From Mycolicibacterium sp. 018/SC-01/001 (GTDB lineage Bacteria > Actinomycetota > Actinomycetes > Mycobacteriales > Mycobacteriaceae): a DNA stretch of 64,000 nt. Below the pieces are notes generated by a model. That model did not search any database. It had not been told where the DNA came from and worked only from the letters and a program-made list of their open reading frames with translations. The stretch spans positions 1 through 64,000 of the forward strand of contig NZ_VKAA01000020.1 in assembly GCF_007096635.1 (NCBI RefSeq), read 5' to 3'. Shown one piece after another: positions 41,603 to 50,258 of this stretch. Made by a program: the position numbers and the translations under genes. The number at the start of each line of letters is the position of its first letter. Positions within the stretch are counted from its first letter, which is position 1.

Positions 41603-43165
41603 ATGCGAGACGACGTCGTCACTGAGCATGTCCCCGTGGTCGTCGTGGGCGGCGGACCCACCGGAATCACCGTGGCCACCCTGCTCGCGCAGTACGGCGT
41701 TGACACGTTGGTGCTGGACCGCTGGGCGCACGTGTATCCGCAACCGCGGGCCGTGCATCTCGACGATGAGGTCTACCGCATTCTGGCGCGGTTAGGGATC
41801 GACGACGAGTTCGCCGGCATTTCCCGCCCGGCTCAGGGATTGCGGTTGGTCGATCGAGACATGTCTGTCCTCGCCGAATTTCGTCGCGACACCGCGTTGA
41901 CGCGCAACGGTTTTCCCGCGGCCAGCATGTTCGATCAGCCGCAACTCGAGGAGATGCTGCGGGAGAATCTGGCCAGATACGACCATGCTCGGTTCCGGGG
42001 TGACACCGAGGTCGTCGATGTGACCGCCGATGTCCGCCCTCTACGGGTCCGGGTGCGGGACCGAATGTCGGGGCGGGAATCGATCATCAGCGCTGATTTC
42101 GTGCTCGGCTGCGACGGGGCCAACAGCATGGTGCGCAGCAGCATCGGCGCGCAGATGCAGAACCTGAAGTTCGATCAACGCTGGCTGGTCGTCGACATCG
42201 CCACCGACGCCGACCTCCACCAGTGGGAAGGCGTGCACCAGGTGTGCGACGACCAACGCGCAGGGACCTACATGCGCATCGGGCCGACCCGATACCGTTG
42301 GGAATTCCGTCTCCTCGACCGCGAGTCAGTGGACGACTTCTCCACTGTGGACACGCTGAGGCCGCTGATCGATCCGTGGACGCGCGATGTCGCTGACGCC
42401 GATCTGAACCTGATCCGATTGGCGGAGTACACATTTCGGGCCCAGCTCGCTGACCGCTGGCGTCGCGGCAACGTGTTCCTGCTCGGCGATGCGGCTCACC
42501 TGACCCCGCCGTTCATCGGCCAGGGTATGGGTGCGGGCCTGCGCGATGCGATGAATTTGGCATGGAAGATCGCGGGCGTGCGCCGCGGCGATCTGTCGCA
42601 GGCCGCCCTCGACAGTTACCAGACGGAGCGCCGACCCCACGCGCGGCACATGATCACCCTCGCCCTCAACGTCGGCCGCGCCATGACCGCCGGCGGCCGG
42701 GCCGGGACGGCCGCGCGTTCCCTGATACTGCCCCGGCTGCGCCTCGTGCCGGGTCTGCGGGCGAAAGTGACCGATTCGCGCACTCCGCCGCTGCGGTCCT
42801 CGTCGCTGGTTCGGCGCACCCTGCGGACCCGCGGTATCGCCGGCCACCTGTGCCCGAATGTCCTACTGCCCAACGGCTCCCGCCTCGACGACGAACTGGG
42901 TCTGGGATTCGCGGTGCTCACCACGGTGGGCTTGAGCCCATCGCAGCACGAGACGGTAGCAGCCCGCGGCGCCCGGGTAGTGCACGTGCCCGCCGGCTCC
43001 GAGCTGGGGCGCTGGCTCGCCGGCCACCGTGTGACGGCAGCCGTGGTCCGCCCGGACCGCACCGTGCTGACCGCGGGCCGGGATCTCGACACCGTCTGCG
43101 GCGCCGTCCCGCTGTTTCTGTCCGAGGACGTCAGCGTGCCCGCACGCACCGACCTCGACCGGTGA
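41603..43165 (+). CDS. FAD-dependent aromatic hydroxylase (MhpA/PheA-like)
   Basis: A 520-residue class A flavoprotein monooxygenase. VVVVGGGPTGITVATLLAQY is the FAD Rossmann motif, VLGCDGANSMVRSSIG is the DG motif, and NVFLLGDAAHLTPPFIGQGM is the GD motif. The length and C-terminal thioredoxin-like region match 3-(3-hydroxyphenyl)propionate hydroxylase-type enzymes, which make the catechol for extradiol cleavage. ATG 41603 is chosen; a GTG at 41594 is in frame. It stands between the FAH gene and a P450. Confidence 0.9.
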   Translation: MRDDVVTEHVPVVVVGGGPTGITVATLLAQYGVDTLVLDRWAHVYPQPRAVHLDDEVYRILARLGIDDEFAGISRPAQGLRLVDRDMSVLAEFRRDTALTRNGFPAASMFDQPQLEEMLRENLARYDHARFRGDTEVVDVTADVRPLRVRVRDRMSGRESIISADFVLGCDGANSMVRSSIGAQMQNLKFDQRWLVVDIATDADLHQWEGVHQVCDDQRAGTYMRIGPTRYRWEFRLLDRESVDDFSTVDTLRPLIDPWTRDVADADLNLIRLAEYTFRAQLADRWRRGNVFLLGDAAHLTPPFIGQGMGAGLRDAMNLAWKIAGVRRGDLSQAALDSYQTERRPHARHMITLALNVGRAMTAGGRAGTAARSLILPRLRLVPGLRAKVTDSRTPPLRSSSLVRRTLRTRGIAGHLCPNVLLPNGSRLDDELGLGFAVLTTVGLSPSQHETVAARGARVVHVPAGSELGRWLAGHRVTAAVVRPDRTVLTAGRDLDTVCGAVPLFLSEDVSVPARTDLDR

Positions 43166-44361
43166 GGACCGTGAGCCTGTTCGGGCCTGCCGCCACGACC
43201 CACCGTGGCGCGCCCGTGGTCGACGTCGACATCTACGGCGACGATGTCATCGACGACGCCCCCGCGGTGTACCGCCGAATCCGCGATGCCGGCCCCGTGG
43301 TGTGGCTTCCCCGGCACCGGATGTTCGCCGTCGGGCGCTTCGACGATGTCCGCGCGGTCCTGCGTGACGACGCCACCTTCCGCAGTGGGCAGGGCGTCGC
43401 CGCCAACCCCGTGGCCAACGCGCTGGGGCGATACACGACGCTGTCCAGCGACGACGACGCCCACATGACTCGGCGGATGATCCTGATGCACTCGCTGACC
43501 TCCCGGGCCATCCGCCGGTCGCTCCCGACGTTCGAAAGCGAAGCGGTGAGCACCGTCGAACGGCTGCTCGATCGGCCCGACTTCGACGGCGTGGCTGACT
43601 TCGCGACCCGGCTTCCGGTACAGGCGGTCGCTCAGCTCGTCGGACTGGAGGTGACGGCAGAGCAGATGCTGACCTGGGGGCGCGCCACGTTCAACGGGTT
43701 GGGGCCGGCCAACGGGCGGGCGGTGCGTTCGATGGGCGACTCGTTGGGGCTGCTCGGCTACACACTGAAAGTGGGTCGCCGCCACGTCAGGCCGGACGGG
43801 TGGGGCTCGACCATCCTCGATGCCGCTGACCGGGGCGAGGTCGGCCGGCTCGAGGCCAAGAACATGATCATCGACCTCGTGGCGCCGAGTCTGGACACCA
43901 CGATCCTGTCCACCGGGCAACTCCTCTGGAGCCTGGGAACCAATCCCGCTGCGTGGCAACAACTCCGGGATGATCCCGAGCTGGTCCCGGCGGCCGTCGT
44001 GGAGGCCGTGCGCCTGGCGTCGCCCGTGCGGTCGTTCACCCGACGGGTGGCCTCCCCCACCCACATCGGCGGCGTCAGCCTGCGGCCGGGCGATCGTGTC
44101 GCCGTGCTGTTCGCGGCGGCCAACTCCGACGAGCGTCAGTTCCATCACCCCGAGCAATTCTCCCTGCTGCGCAACGGCGGCCACGTCGGCTGGGGTCATG
44201 GCATTCACACGTGCGTCGGAATGCAGCTGGCCAAGCTGGAGATGCACACGCTCCTGCGGGCAATGATCCCCAGGGTCACCACGATCACCGTCGGGCAGCC
44301 AGAGCGACTGCGCAACAACTGTCTTCAAGGGTTCGAGTCATTCCGGGCGGCGTTCCGATGA
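43162..44361 (+). CDS. Cytochrome P450 (variant I-helix)
   Basis: A 399-residue P450. The oxygen-activation region is VAPSLDTTILSTG, with Ser-Leu-Asp-Thr where most bacterial P450s have Gly-x-Glu/Asp-Thr, and the heme loop is GWGHGIHTCVGMQLAKLEM, with Trp in place of the usual Phe. ExxR appears as EAVRL. The GTG start at 43162 overlaps the hydroxylase stop (GTGA); another GTG lies at 43171. It is followed 45 bp later by an FprB-like ferredoxin-reductase, which probably supplies its electrons. Its place in the ring-cleavage operon suggests an aromatic substrate, for example demethylation or hydroxylation of the ring. Confidence 0.9.
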   Translation: MRTVSLFGPAATTHRGAPVVDVDIYGDDVIDDAPAVYRRIRDAGPVVWLPRHRMFAVGRFDDVRAVLRDDATFRSGQGVAANPVANALGRYTTLSSDDDAHMTRRMILMHSLTSRAIRRSLPTFESEAVSTVERLLDRPDFDGVADFATRLPVQAVAQLVGLEVTAEQMLTWGRATFNGLGPANGRAVRSMGDSLGLLGYTLKVGRRHVRPDGWGSTILDAADRGEVGRLEAKNMIIDLVAPSLDTTILSTGQLLWSLGTNPAAWQQLRDDPELVPAAVVEAVRLASPVRSFTRRVASPTHIGGVSLRPGDRVAVLFAAANSDERQFHHPEQFSLLRNGGHVGWGHGIHTCVGMQLAKLEMHTLLRAMIPRVTTITVGQPERLRNNCLQGFESFRAAFR

Positions 44362-44406
44362 CGAGGTCCGCTGCGCATCGAGCGAGTTCGAGGAGGCATT
44401 GGCCCC

Positions 44407-46080
44407 ATGTCGCATGTGATCACGCGTGCGTGCTGCAACGACGCCAGCTGCGTTGTCGTGTGCCCCGTCAACTGCATCCACCCCACACCTGACGAGCCGG
44501 ACTTCGCCACCGCAGAGATGCTCCACATCGACCCGGCCGTCTGCATCGACTGCGGAGCCTGCGTCGACGAATGCCCTGTCGACGCGATAACACCCGATGA
44601 TCTCTTGCCGGTCGATTCGCTCTACCCCGAGATCAATGCCGGCTACTACCGCGACCGTGAGGTCGACCGCACCTGGTCACCTCCCCGCCCTGCTGCCGCC
44701 TATCGGGGTCCGGCACCTCTGGAGGTGGCGATCGTCGGCGCCGGCCCCGCAGCGTTCTACACCGCCGGTGAACTCTTGCGCCACAACAATGTTCGGGTGG
44801 ACCTCTTCGAACGGTTACCTACCCCCTACGGCCTCGTCCGGGCCGGCGTAGCCCCCGATCACGCCGCCACCAAAGGGGTGGAACGCACCTTCGCCGCCAC
44901 CGCCGCGCACGACGATTTCCGCTACTTCCTCAACGTCACCGTCGGTCGCGACGTCACCGTCGACGAACTGCGGGCCCGGTACGGGGCGGTCGTCATCGCG
45001 TGCGGCGCCGCACACGATCGCCGGCTCGGCATCCCCGGCGAAGACCTCGCGGGCTCCCTGTCGGTCACCGATTTCGTCGCCTGGTACAACGGTCATCCCG
45101 ACCACGCCGACGACGTCGTCGACCTCTCCGGTCACGACGTAATCATCATCGGCAACGGCAACGTCGCACTCGACGCGGCGCGCATCCTGCTCACCGATCC
45201 CGAGGAACTCGCCCGCACCGACATCGCCGATCATGCACTGGCGACCCTGCGGTCCTCCCGGGTGCGCACCGTCACCATCGTCGGCCGCCGCGGCCCCGCG
45301 CACGCGGCCTACTCCAACTCCGAATTCGACGCGTTCGGTTCACTGTCGGGAGTTGATGTCGTCATCGATCCTGCCGACCTGGTCCTCGACACCGCGACCC
45401 GCCGTGCCGAACAGTCCGGAACCCTCGACGCCACAACGACGATGAAATTGCGGCTCGCCAGGCAGTACGCGACACGTACACCGACCGGAGCGTCGCGTAG
45501 GGCCGTGTTCCGCTACTTCCTCGCCCCCGCGTCGCTCGACGGCGGCCCATCGCGGGTTCAGTCCGTGACCGCCCGGCGCACCGCGTACACCCCGCACGAC
45601 CCCGCGACGGTGGAACCCACCGGCGAGGACATCATCCTGCCCGCCGACACCGTCATCCGATCAGTCGGCTACCGGGCTCATCCCCTCGCCGGGCTCCCCT
45701 TCGACGATGTGCGCGCCGTCATCCCCAACAGGCGTGGCCGCGTCATCCACGACGGCGCGCCGGTCCCCGGCGTGTACACCGCCGGCTGGATCAAACGCGG
45801 CGCCACCGGAGGAATAGGCGCAAACCGCCGATGCGGCATCGAAACGGCCGAGGCTGTGCTGACCGACTGGTCGAATGGAGCGCTGCCACCCCCGGCTGCC
45901 ATGCGAGACGACCTACCGACGCTGATCACCCGGCGTGGAGGTCGACCTATCGCCGCGCCGGGTTGGGCCGCGATCGACGCTCACGAACGCGCCGCAGGGC
46001 GCCGGCAGGGGCGCCGGCGCCGCAAGTTGACCTCGATCGAGCAGATGGTGAGCATCGCCGACTCACCAGCAGGGTCCTAG
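44407..46080 (+). CDS. fprB: Ferredoxin-NADP reductase with N-terminal ferredoxin domain (FprB-like)
   Basis: A 557-residue fusion: residues 1-60 are a 7Fe/8Fe-type ferredoxin (ACCNDASCVVVCPVNCIHP and CIDCGACVDECPVDAI), then an adrenodoxin-reductase-like domain with VAIVGAGPAAFYTAGELL for FAD and VIIIGNGNVALDAARILL for NADP, plus AGWIKRGATGGIGANR. This architecture matches mycobacterial FprB. It should pass electrons from NADPH through its own Fe-S domain to a P450, and its position directly after one supports that. GAGGAGG lies 11 bases before the ATG. Last gene of the ring-cleavage operon. Confidence 0.9.
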   Translation: MSHVITRACCNDASCVVVCPVNCIHPTPDEPDFATAEMLHIDPAVCIDCGACVDECPVDAITPDDLLPVDSLYPEINAGYYRDREVDRTWSPPRPAAAYRGPAPLEVAIVGAGPAAFYTAGELLRHNNVRVDLFERLPTPYGLVRAGVAPDHAATKGVERTFAATAAHDDFRYFLNVTVGRDVTVDELRARYGAVVIACGAAHDRRLGIPGEDLAGSLSVTDFVAWYNGHPDHADDVVDLSGHDVIIIGNGNVALDAARILLTDPEELARTDIADHALATLRSSRVRTVTIVGRRGPAHAAYSNSEFDAFGSLSGVDVVIDPADLVLDTATRRAEQSGTLDATTTMKLRLARQYATRTPTGASRRAVFRYFLAPASLDGGPSRVQSVTARRTAYTPHDPATVEPTGEDIILPADTVIRSVGYRAHPLAGLPFDDVRAVIPNRRGRVIHDGAPVPGVYTAGWIKRGATGGIGANRRCGIETAEAVLTDWSNGALPPPAAMRDDLPTLITRRGGRPIAAPGWAAIDAHERAAGRRQGRRRRKLTSIEQMVSIADSPAGS

Positions 46081-46110
46081 GACGGTCGTGGTTGCGGGTG
46101 GTCTCGCTGA

Positions 46111-47037
46111 TCAGGGGCGCAGGACCACCTTGCCGCGGCTGTGACGGGCGGCAAGATCGGTGTAGGCAGCGCGCACCTCATCGAGGGGGTACACCGCGGC
46201 AATCGGCAGGTCCAGTTCGCCGCGGGCGATGAGGTCGGCCAGCTCGGCCAACGCCGTGGTGCCGGGCGCTTCGGCGGAGCCGACGGATTGCACGCCGAAC
46301 TGTTCCACCGCGGCGAAGTCGATGATCGTGTCCACCCGCTGCGGCGCAACGCCGAGTTCTTCGACGGCCAGGGCGACGTAACCGCCGCCGAACAGGTCGA
46401 GGAATGCATCGACCCGGCCGCCCGGCGCCGCGGCCCGCAACCGTTCGGCCAGACCGTCTCCGTAGTTGACGGGGATGACGCCGTGGTCGCGCAGCCAGTC
46501 GTCGTTGGCCGGACCCGCGATGCCCAGAACCGTCGCACCGGTGCGCACGGCGAGCTGAACGGCCAGCGTGCCGACGCCCCCGGCGGCCGCCGACACAGCG
46601 ACGGTGTCATCGGCGGTGAGCCCGAGCGACCGTACCGCGGCGTACGCCGTGGTACCCGCGACATTCAGCGACCCTGCCTGCTCCCATGACAGTTCGGCAG
46701 GCTTCGGCGTGACCTGGTCGGCCGGCAGCGCGACGTACTCCGCCTGCGTCGAGCGTTCGTCGGAGAAGCCGAGCACCTCGTCTCCCACGGCGACGCCGGT
46801 GACGTCTGGCGCCACCTCGACGACGACTCCGGCCACGTCGCTGCCCTGCCCCGACGGAAACGTGGCCGGCCATCGGTCGTGCAGGAAGCCCTCCCGGATC
46901 ATGGCTTCGCCCGGATTGATGCCCGCGGCACGCACCTCGATCAGCACACGCCCCGGGCCCGCGACTGGCCGCGCGACGTCGCGGACCTGCAGGACCTCGA
47001 CACCGCCATACTGGTCGAATTGAACTGCTCTGCTCAT
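46111..47037 (-). CDS. MDR-family NADPH:quinone oxidoreductase-like protein
   Basis: A 308-residue zinc-free medium-chain dehydrogenase/reductase. MSRAVQFDQYGGVEVLQVRD at the start, AAGINPGEAMIREG, and the cofactor motif AAAGGVGTLAVQLAV typify quinone oxidoreductase/zeta-crystallin-like enzymes. It lacks the Cys and His residues of zinc alcohol dehydrogenases. The ATG at 47037 is preferred over a GTG two codons upstream. Single gene, convergent with the ring-cleavage operon and divergent from the deaminase; probably outside the island's regulon, since no shared operator-like site is visible in its promoter region. Confidence 0.88.
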   Translation of the reverse strand: MSRAVQFDQYGGVEVLQVRDVARPVAGPGRVLIEVRAAGINPGEAMIREGFLHDRWPATFPSGQGSDVAGVVVEVAPDVTGVAVGDEVLGFSDERSTQAEYVALPADQVTPKPAELSWEQAGSLNVAGTTAYAAVRSLGLTADDTVAVSAAAGGVGTLAVQLAVRTGATVLGIAGPANDDWLRDHGVIPVNYGDGLAERLRAAAPGGRVDAFLDLFGGGYVALAVEELGVAPQRVDTIIDFAAVEQFGVQSVGSAEAPGTTALAELADLIARGELDLPIAAVYPLDEVRAAYTDLAARHSRGKVVLRP

Positions 47038-47099
47038 GGGCACTACGACCGCAAACGGCGCATGACTATTCCGGCTCGGAAACGGTTATCAGCATTCTC

Positions 47100-47570
47100 G
47101 TGGATTTCGCCCAGCGCACCGTCGACCTCGCCCGCCAGAACGTGCTCCAAGGAGGTCGGCCCTTCGCCACCGTCATCGCGCGCGACGGGCTCGTGCTCGC
47201 CGAGAGTCCCAACCTGGTGGCCCAGACCAACGATCCGACGGCCCATGCGGAGATCCTCGCCATCCGCGCCGCCTGCACGGCGGTGGGGTCCGAACACCTC
47301 ACCGGTGCCACCATCTACGTACTCGCCCACCCGTGCCCCATGTGTCTCGGGTCGCTGTACTACTGCTCCCCTGACGCTGTCGTCTTTCTCACCCAGCGCG
47401 ACGAGTACGCGCCGTTCTACCAGGACAACCGGAAGTACTTCGAGCTCGCGACGTTCTACGACGAGTTCGGCAAATCCTGGGAGGACCGCCGCTTGCCCAT
47501 GCGACACGAGCCCCACCCCGACGCGCTCGACGTCTACCGGCTCTGGCAGGACCGCCACGCCGACGCCTGA
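47100..47570 (+). CDS. Nucleoside/guanine deaminase-type zinc enzyme
   Basis: A 156-residue member of the CDA fold. PTAHAEILAIR supplies the His and the Glu proton shuttle, and HPCPMCLGSLYYC supplies the two zinc Cys. C-terminal residues FYDEFGKSWEDRRLPM resemble guanine deaminase/GuaD-type small deaminases. It starts with GTG and no clear ribosome-binding site, so leaderless translation is possible. It hydrolytically removes an exocyclic amino group from a base or nucleoside. Divergent from the quinone reductase gene. Confidence 0.85.
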   Translation: MDFAQRTVDLARQNVLQGGRPFATVIARDGLVLAESPNLVAQTNDPTAHAEILAIRAACTAVGSEHLTGATIYVLAHPCPMCLGSLYYCSPDAVVFLTQRDEYAPFYQDNRKYFELATFYDEFGKSWEDRRLPMRHEPHPDALDVYRLWQDRHADA

Positions 47571-47677
47571 CAGCCGGGCGGACTCAACGTCCGGACCTGA
47601 GCGGATCCGCTGAGCGCACCTGCTGCGCTGGGATGTGGAATCCTGTGTGCGCCCACGAACGTCGAGAAGGGGAGCAC

Positions 47678-48946
47678 GTGACACGACGACTCGACGACTC
47701 GGTGCTCGCCGACATCGACCGACGGTTGTCGGGCGCCGACGCGCGACTGGCGAGCCGATACCCCGGCGATGACGGCAGGCGGCAACCGGTGCACACCGTC
47801 TACATCCCCGGCAATCGGTACACCGCGACAATGCCCGCCGAGTGGGGAACCATCGCCCTCGCAGCAGCAGTGGATGCCGGCGGCCTCGACGAAGTGGCCG
47901 CGGTGGTCGGTGCGAGCAGCGAGAATGACTGCGATCCAGGCACTCTGGCAGAGCTCACCGAGCAGAAGCTCAGAATTGAGCCGATCGAAGATCTTCGCAT
48001 CGACTTCGAGGACGGCTACGGCACGTTCGACGACGCGACTGAAGACGCCGATGTCATTCGCGCAGTTTCCTCCGTGCGGACGGCGGGCGCCGCGACGCCC
48101 TTCGTCGGCATCCGCTTCAAGTGCCTCGAAGCCGGCACCCGCGCCCGCGGATTACGCACGCTCGACATGTTCGTCAGCGGGCTGGTCGATTGCGGGGGGC
48201 TTCCGGACGGCCTGTCCCTCACCGTGCCCAAAGTGACGTCGGTCGACCAGGTCGAGGCCATGGTCGCCGTCGCAAGCGAGCTCGAGTCCGCCAACGGACT
48301 GCCGGCCGGTCGCATTCGGTTCGAAGTACAGATCGAAGCTCCGCAGGCCGTGCTCGACGCCGATGGCCGCGCACCCGTCGCCCAGTTCATCCACGCCGGC
48401 CGAGGGCGCGTCAGCGCGCTGCACTACGGGACCTACGACTACTCCGCCAGCCTGGGCATCGCAGCCGCCTATCAGTCGATGGAGCATCCAGCCGCTGACC
48501 ACGCCAAGAACGTCATGCAGGTCGCCGTCGCAGGTACCGGCGTCCACCTCTCCGATGGGTCGACCAACATCCTGCCCATCGGCGATCGCGAGAACATCAC
48601 GGCGGCATGGCAACTGCACGCCCGCCTCGTCCGCCGCCATCTGGAACGCGGCATCTGCCAGGGCTGGGACATGCACCCCGCCCAACTCGTCACTCGGTAC
48701 CTGGCGACGTACGCGTTCTACCGCAGCGCTTTCGCGCCGGCCGTTACGCGACTACGGAATTACGTTCACCGCCGCGACTCGACGATCATGGACGAACCGG
48801 CCACTGCACGAGCGCTCGCCAGCGTGATTCACCGCGGCCACGTATGCGGCGCCCTGACCGCCGCCGAGATCGAGTCCGAGGCCGAACTTCCCGTGTCCAC
48901 CGTGCGCGACATCGCGCTCGGCGGCACCCCCCGAAGCGCTCGATGA
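47678..48946 (+). CDS. DUF6986 / HpcH-HpaI-CitE-like aldolase family protein
   Basis: A 422-residue protein resembling the DUF6986 group, distant relatives of citrate lyase beta/HpcH aldolases. RIDFEDGYGTFDDATEDAD carries the acidic metal-site residues; RIRFEVQIEAPQAVLD and HYGTYDYSASLGIA are further barrel motifs. AAGGGGA precedes the GTG at 47678. Lyase action on a CoA thioester or a hydroxy-acid is possible, but no member's reaction is known to me. It lies 108 bp after the deaminase and ends 10 bp before a convergent amidohydrolase. Confidence 0.8.
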   Translation: MTRRLDDSVLADIDRRLSGADARLASRYPGDDGRRQPVHTVYIPGNRYTATMPAEWGTIALAAAVDAGGLDEVAAVVGASSENDCDPGTLAELTEQKLRIEPIEDLRIDFEDGYGTFDDATEDADVIRAVSSVRTAGAATPFVGIRFKCLEAGTRARGLRTLDMFVSGLVDCGGLPDGLSLTVPKVTSVDQVEAMVAVASELESANGLPAGRIRFEVQIEAPQAVLDADGRAPVAQFIHAGRGRVSALHYGTYDYSASLGIAAAYQSMEHPAADHAKNVMQVAVAGTGVHLSDGSTNILPIGDRENITAAWQLHARLVRRHLERGICQGWDMHPAQLVTRYLATYAFYRSAFAPAVTRLRNYVHRRDSTIMDEPATARALASVIHRGHVCGALTAAEIESEAELPVSTVRDIALGGTPRSAR

Positions 48947-48956
48947 CGGCTGGCTC

Positions 48957-50258
48957 TCACCGCTGGAACATCACCCGACCGCCGATCACCGTCGCTGCCA
49001 CCATCTGTGCGTCGAGGTCGGCGAGCGCCTGCAGCGGCGGCACGGACAGCACACACACGTCACCGGGGGCACCCCGCTCGATGCGGCGAACCGTGGCCGG
49101 GCGTTCCGGCTCTCCGAGGAACATCGTCAGTGCTGCTGAGGGTTCGACGGCTTCATCGGCACCGAGGACGACACCCGATCGGGTTCGCCTGCTGACCGCA
49201 GCGCGCATGGCCGCCCACGGGTCGGCCTGGCCGAAGGGAGCGTCGGTCGACAGAGCGAGCGGTACTCCGGCGTCGCGCAGGGACGCTACCCGCCACAATT
49301 CGTGGTGCTCTTCCGCAGGAATGTCCTGCAGGTAGTGATCGCCGCGCTCGCCGACGAAGTTCGGTTGGGTGACCACTGTGGCTTTACTTGCGACGAGAGC
49401 GGGGATGGTCGCATCCGGGACCACGGCCCCGTGTTCGATGCGATCACCGGGATAGCGACCCGCTGAGGCGAGCGCGGCGAGCGCCGCCACGAGCTGGACC
49501 GCGGTGACGCAGTGCAGCGCGACGGGATCGCCGCCCTCGTGCCGTTCGCCGATCCAGCTGGCCAGCGCATCCACGTCAAGGTCGTCGTCATGCAGAATGC
49601 GCTTACCCGGAGCCAGGCAGTGCACCGATTGGGCGAGTTCACCTCGCCGGTGCGCGTCGTCGAGCGCCGCGATGTCAGCGGGGTCCAGGTCAGGCGTGGC
49701 GTCGGTGACTCCCGTGACGCCGTATCCGGCCAGCTGGGCGCTGAGCTCACCCAGGCCGATGTCGTTGCGGGTCAACGCTGAAGACAGCCGTGGGTCGGCG
49801 CTGCGGACCCTGCCATCGGCATGATCGCCCAGACCGATCAGGGCGAGGCCGGCCGAGTTGAGGGTCCAGAGCACGCCACTGCGATGCTGGATGCGCACCG
49901 GAACGGTGGGGCAGATCGTGTCGAGAATGTCGCGGTTCAGGGCCCCGGCAACAGACTCGTGGTAACCGATCGCGCGGATCCACCCGTCGGTGCCGGGCGC
50001 CGAGGCGCGGAGCACCTCCGCCAGGTGCGCATGCCCGCGAACGGCATCGGGACCGACGTGCACCGATCGAAGTGCGGCCGCCGCAGATCGCAGGTGGAGA
50101 TGATGATCGTGCAGACCCGGCAGTACCGTGCCCCCCTGGGCGTCGAACACGGCTTCGCCGCGGCGCGGCGACAACACCGCTGCCATGTCATCGATCCTGG
50201 TTCCGAGGCGAAGGTCGACGGTGCGGCCATCGAGGAGCACAGCACGCCGGATCAGCAC
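48957..50258 (-). CDS. Amidohydrolase family protein (YtcJ/amidohydrolase_3 type)
   Basis: A 433-residue metal-dependent hydrolase. GTVLPGLHDHHLHLRSAAAA carries the first His pair, HCVTAVQLVAAL and HGAVVPDATI further ligands, and LSTDAPFGQADP the catalytic Asp. It begins with a GTG that overlaps the end of the CoA transferase by 7 bp. It likely hydrolyses an amide or a cyclic amide. Last gene of a minus operon after a crotonase and a CoA transferase. Confidence 0.86.
   Translation of the reverse strand: MLIRRAVLLDGRTVDLRLGTRIDDMAAVLSPRRGEAVFDAQGGTVLPGLHDHHLHLRSAAAALRSVHVGPDAVRGHAHLAEVLRASAPGTDGWIRAIGYHESVAGALNRDILDTICPTVPVRIQHRSGVLWTLNSAGLALIGLGDHADGRVRSADPRLSSALTRNDIGLGELSAQLAGYGVTGVTDATPDLDPADIAALDDAHRRGELAQSVHCLAPGKRILHDDDLDVDALASWIGERHEGGDPVALHCVTAVQLVAALAALASAGRYPGDRIEHGAVVPDATIPALVASKATVVTQPNFVGERGDHYLQDIPAEEHHELWRVASLRDAGVPLALSTDAPFGQADPWAAMRAAVSRRTRSGVVLGADEAVEPSAALTMFLGEPERPATVRRIERGAPGDVCVLSVPPLQALADLDAQMVAATVIGGRVMFQR

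Noticed and set aside
42616..44328. 570-codon minus-strand ORF antisense to the hydroxylase and P450
   Set aside because: Crosses the junction of two well-supported plus-strand genes and has no domain.
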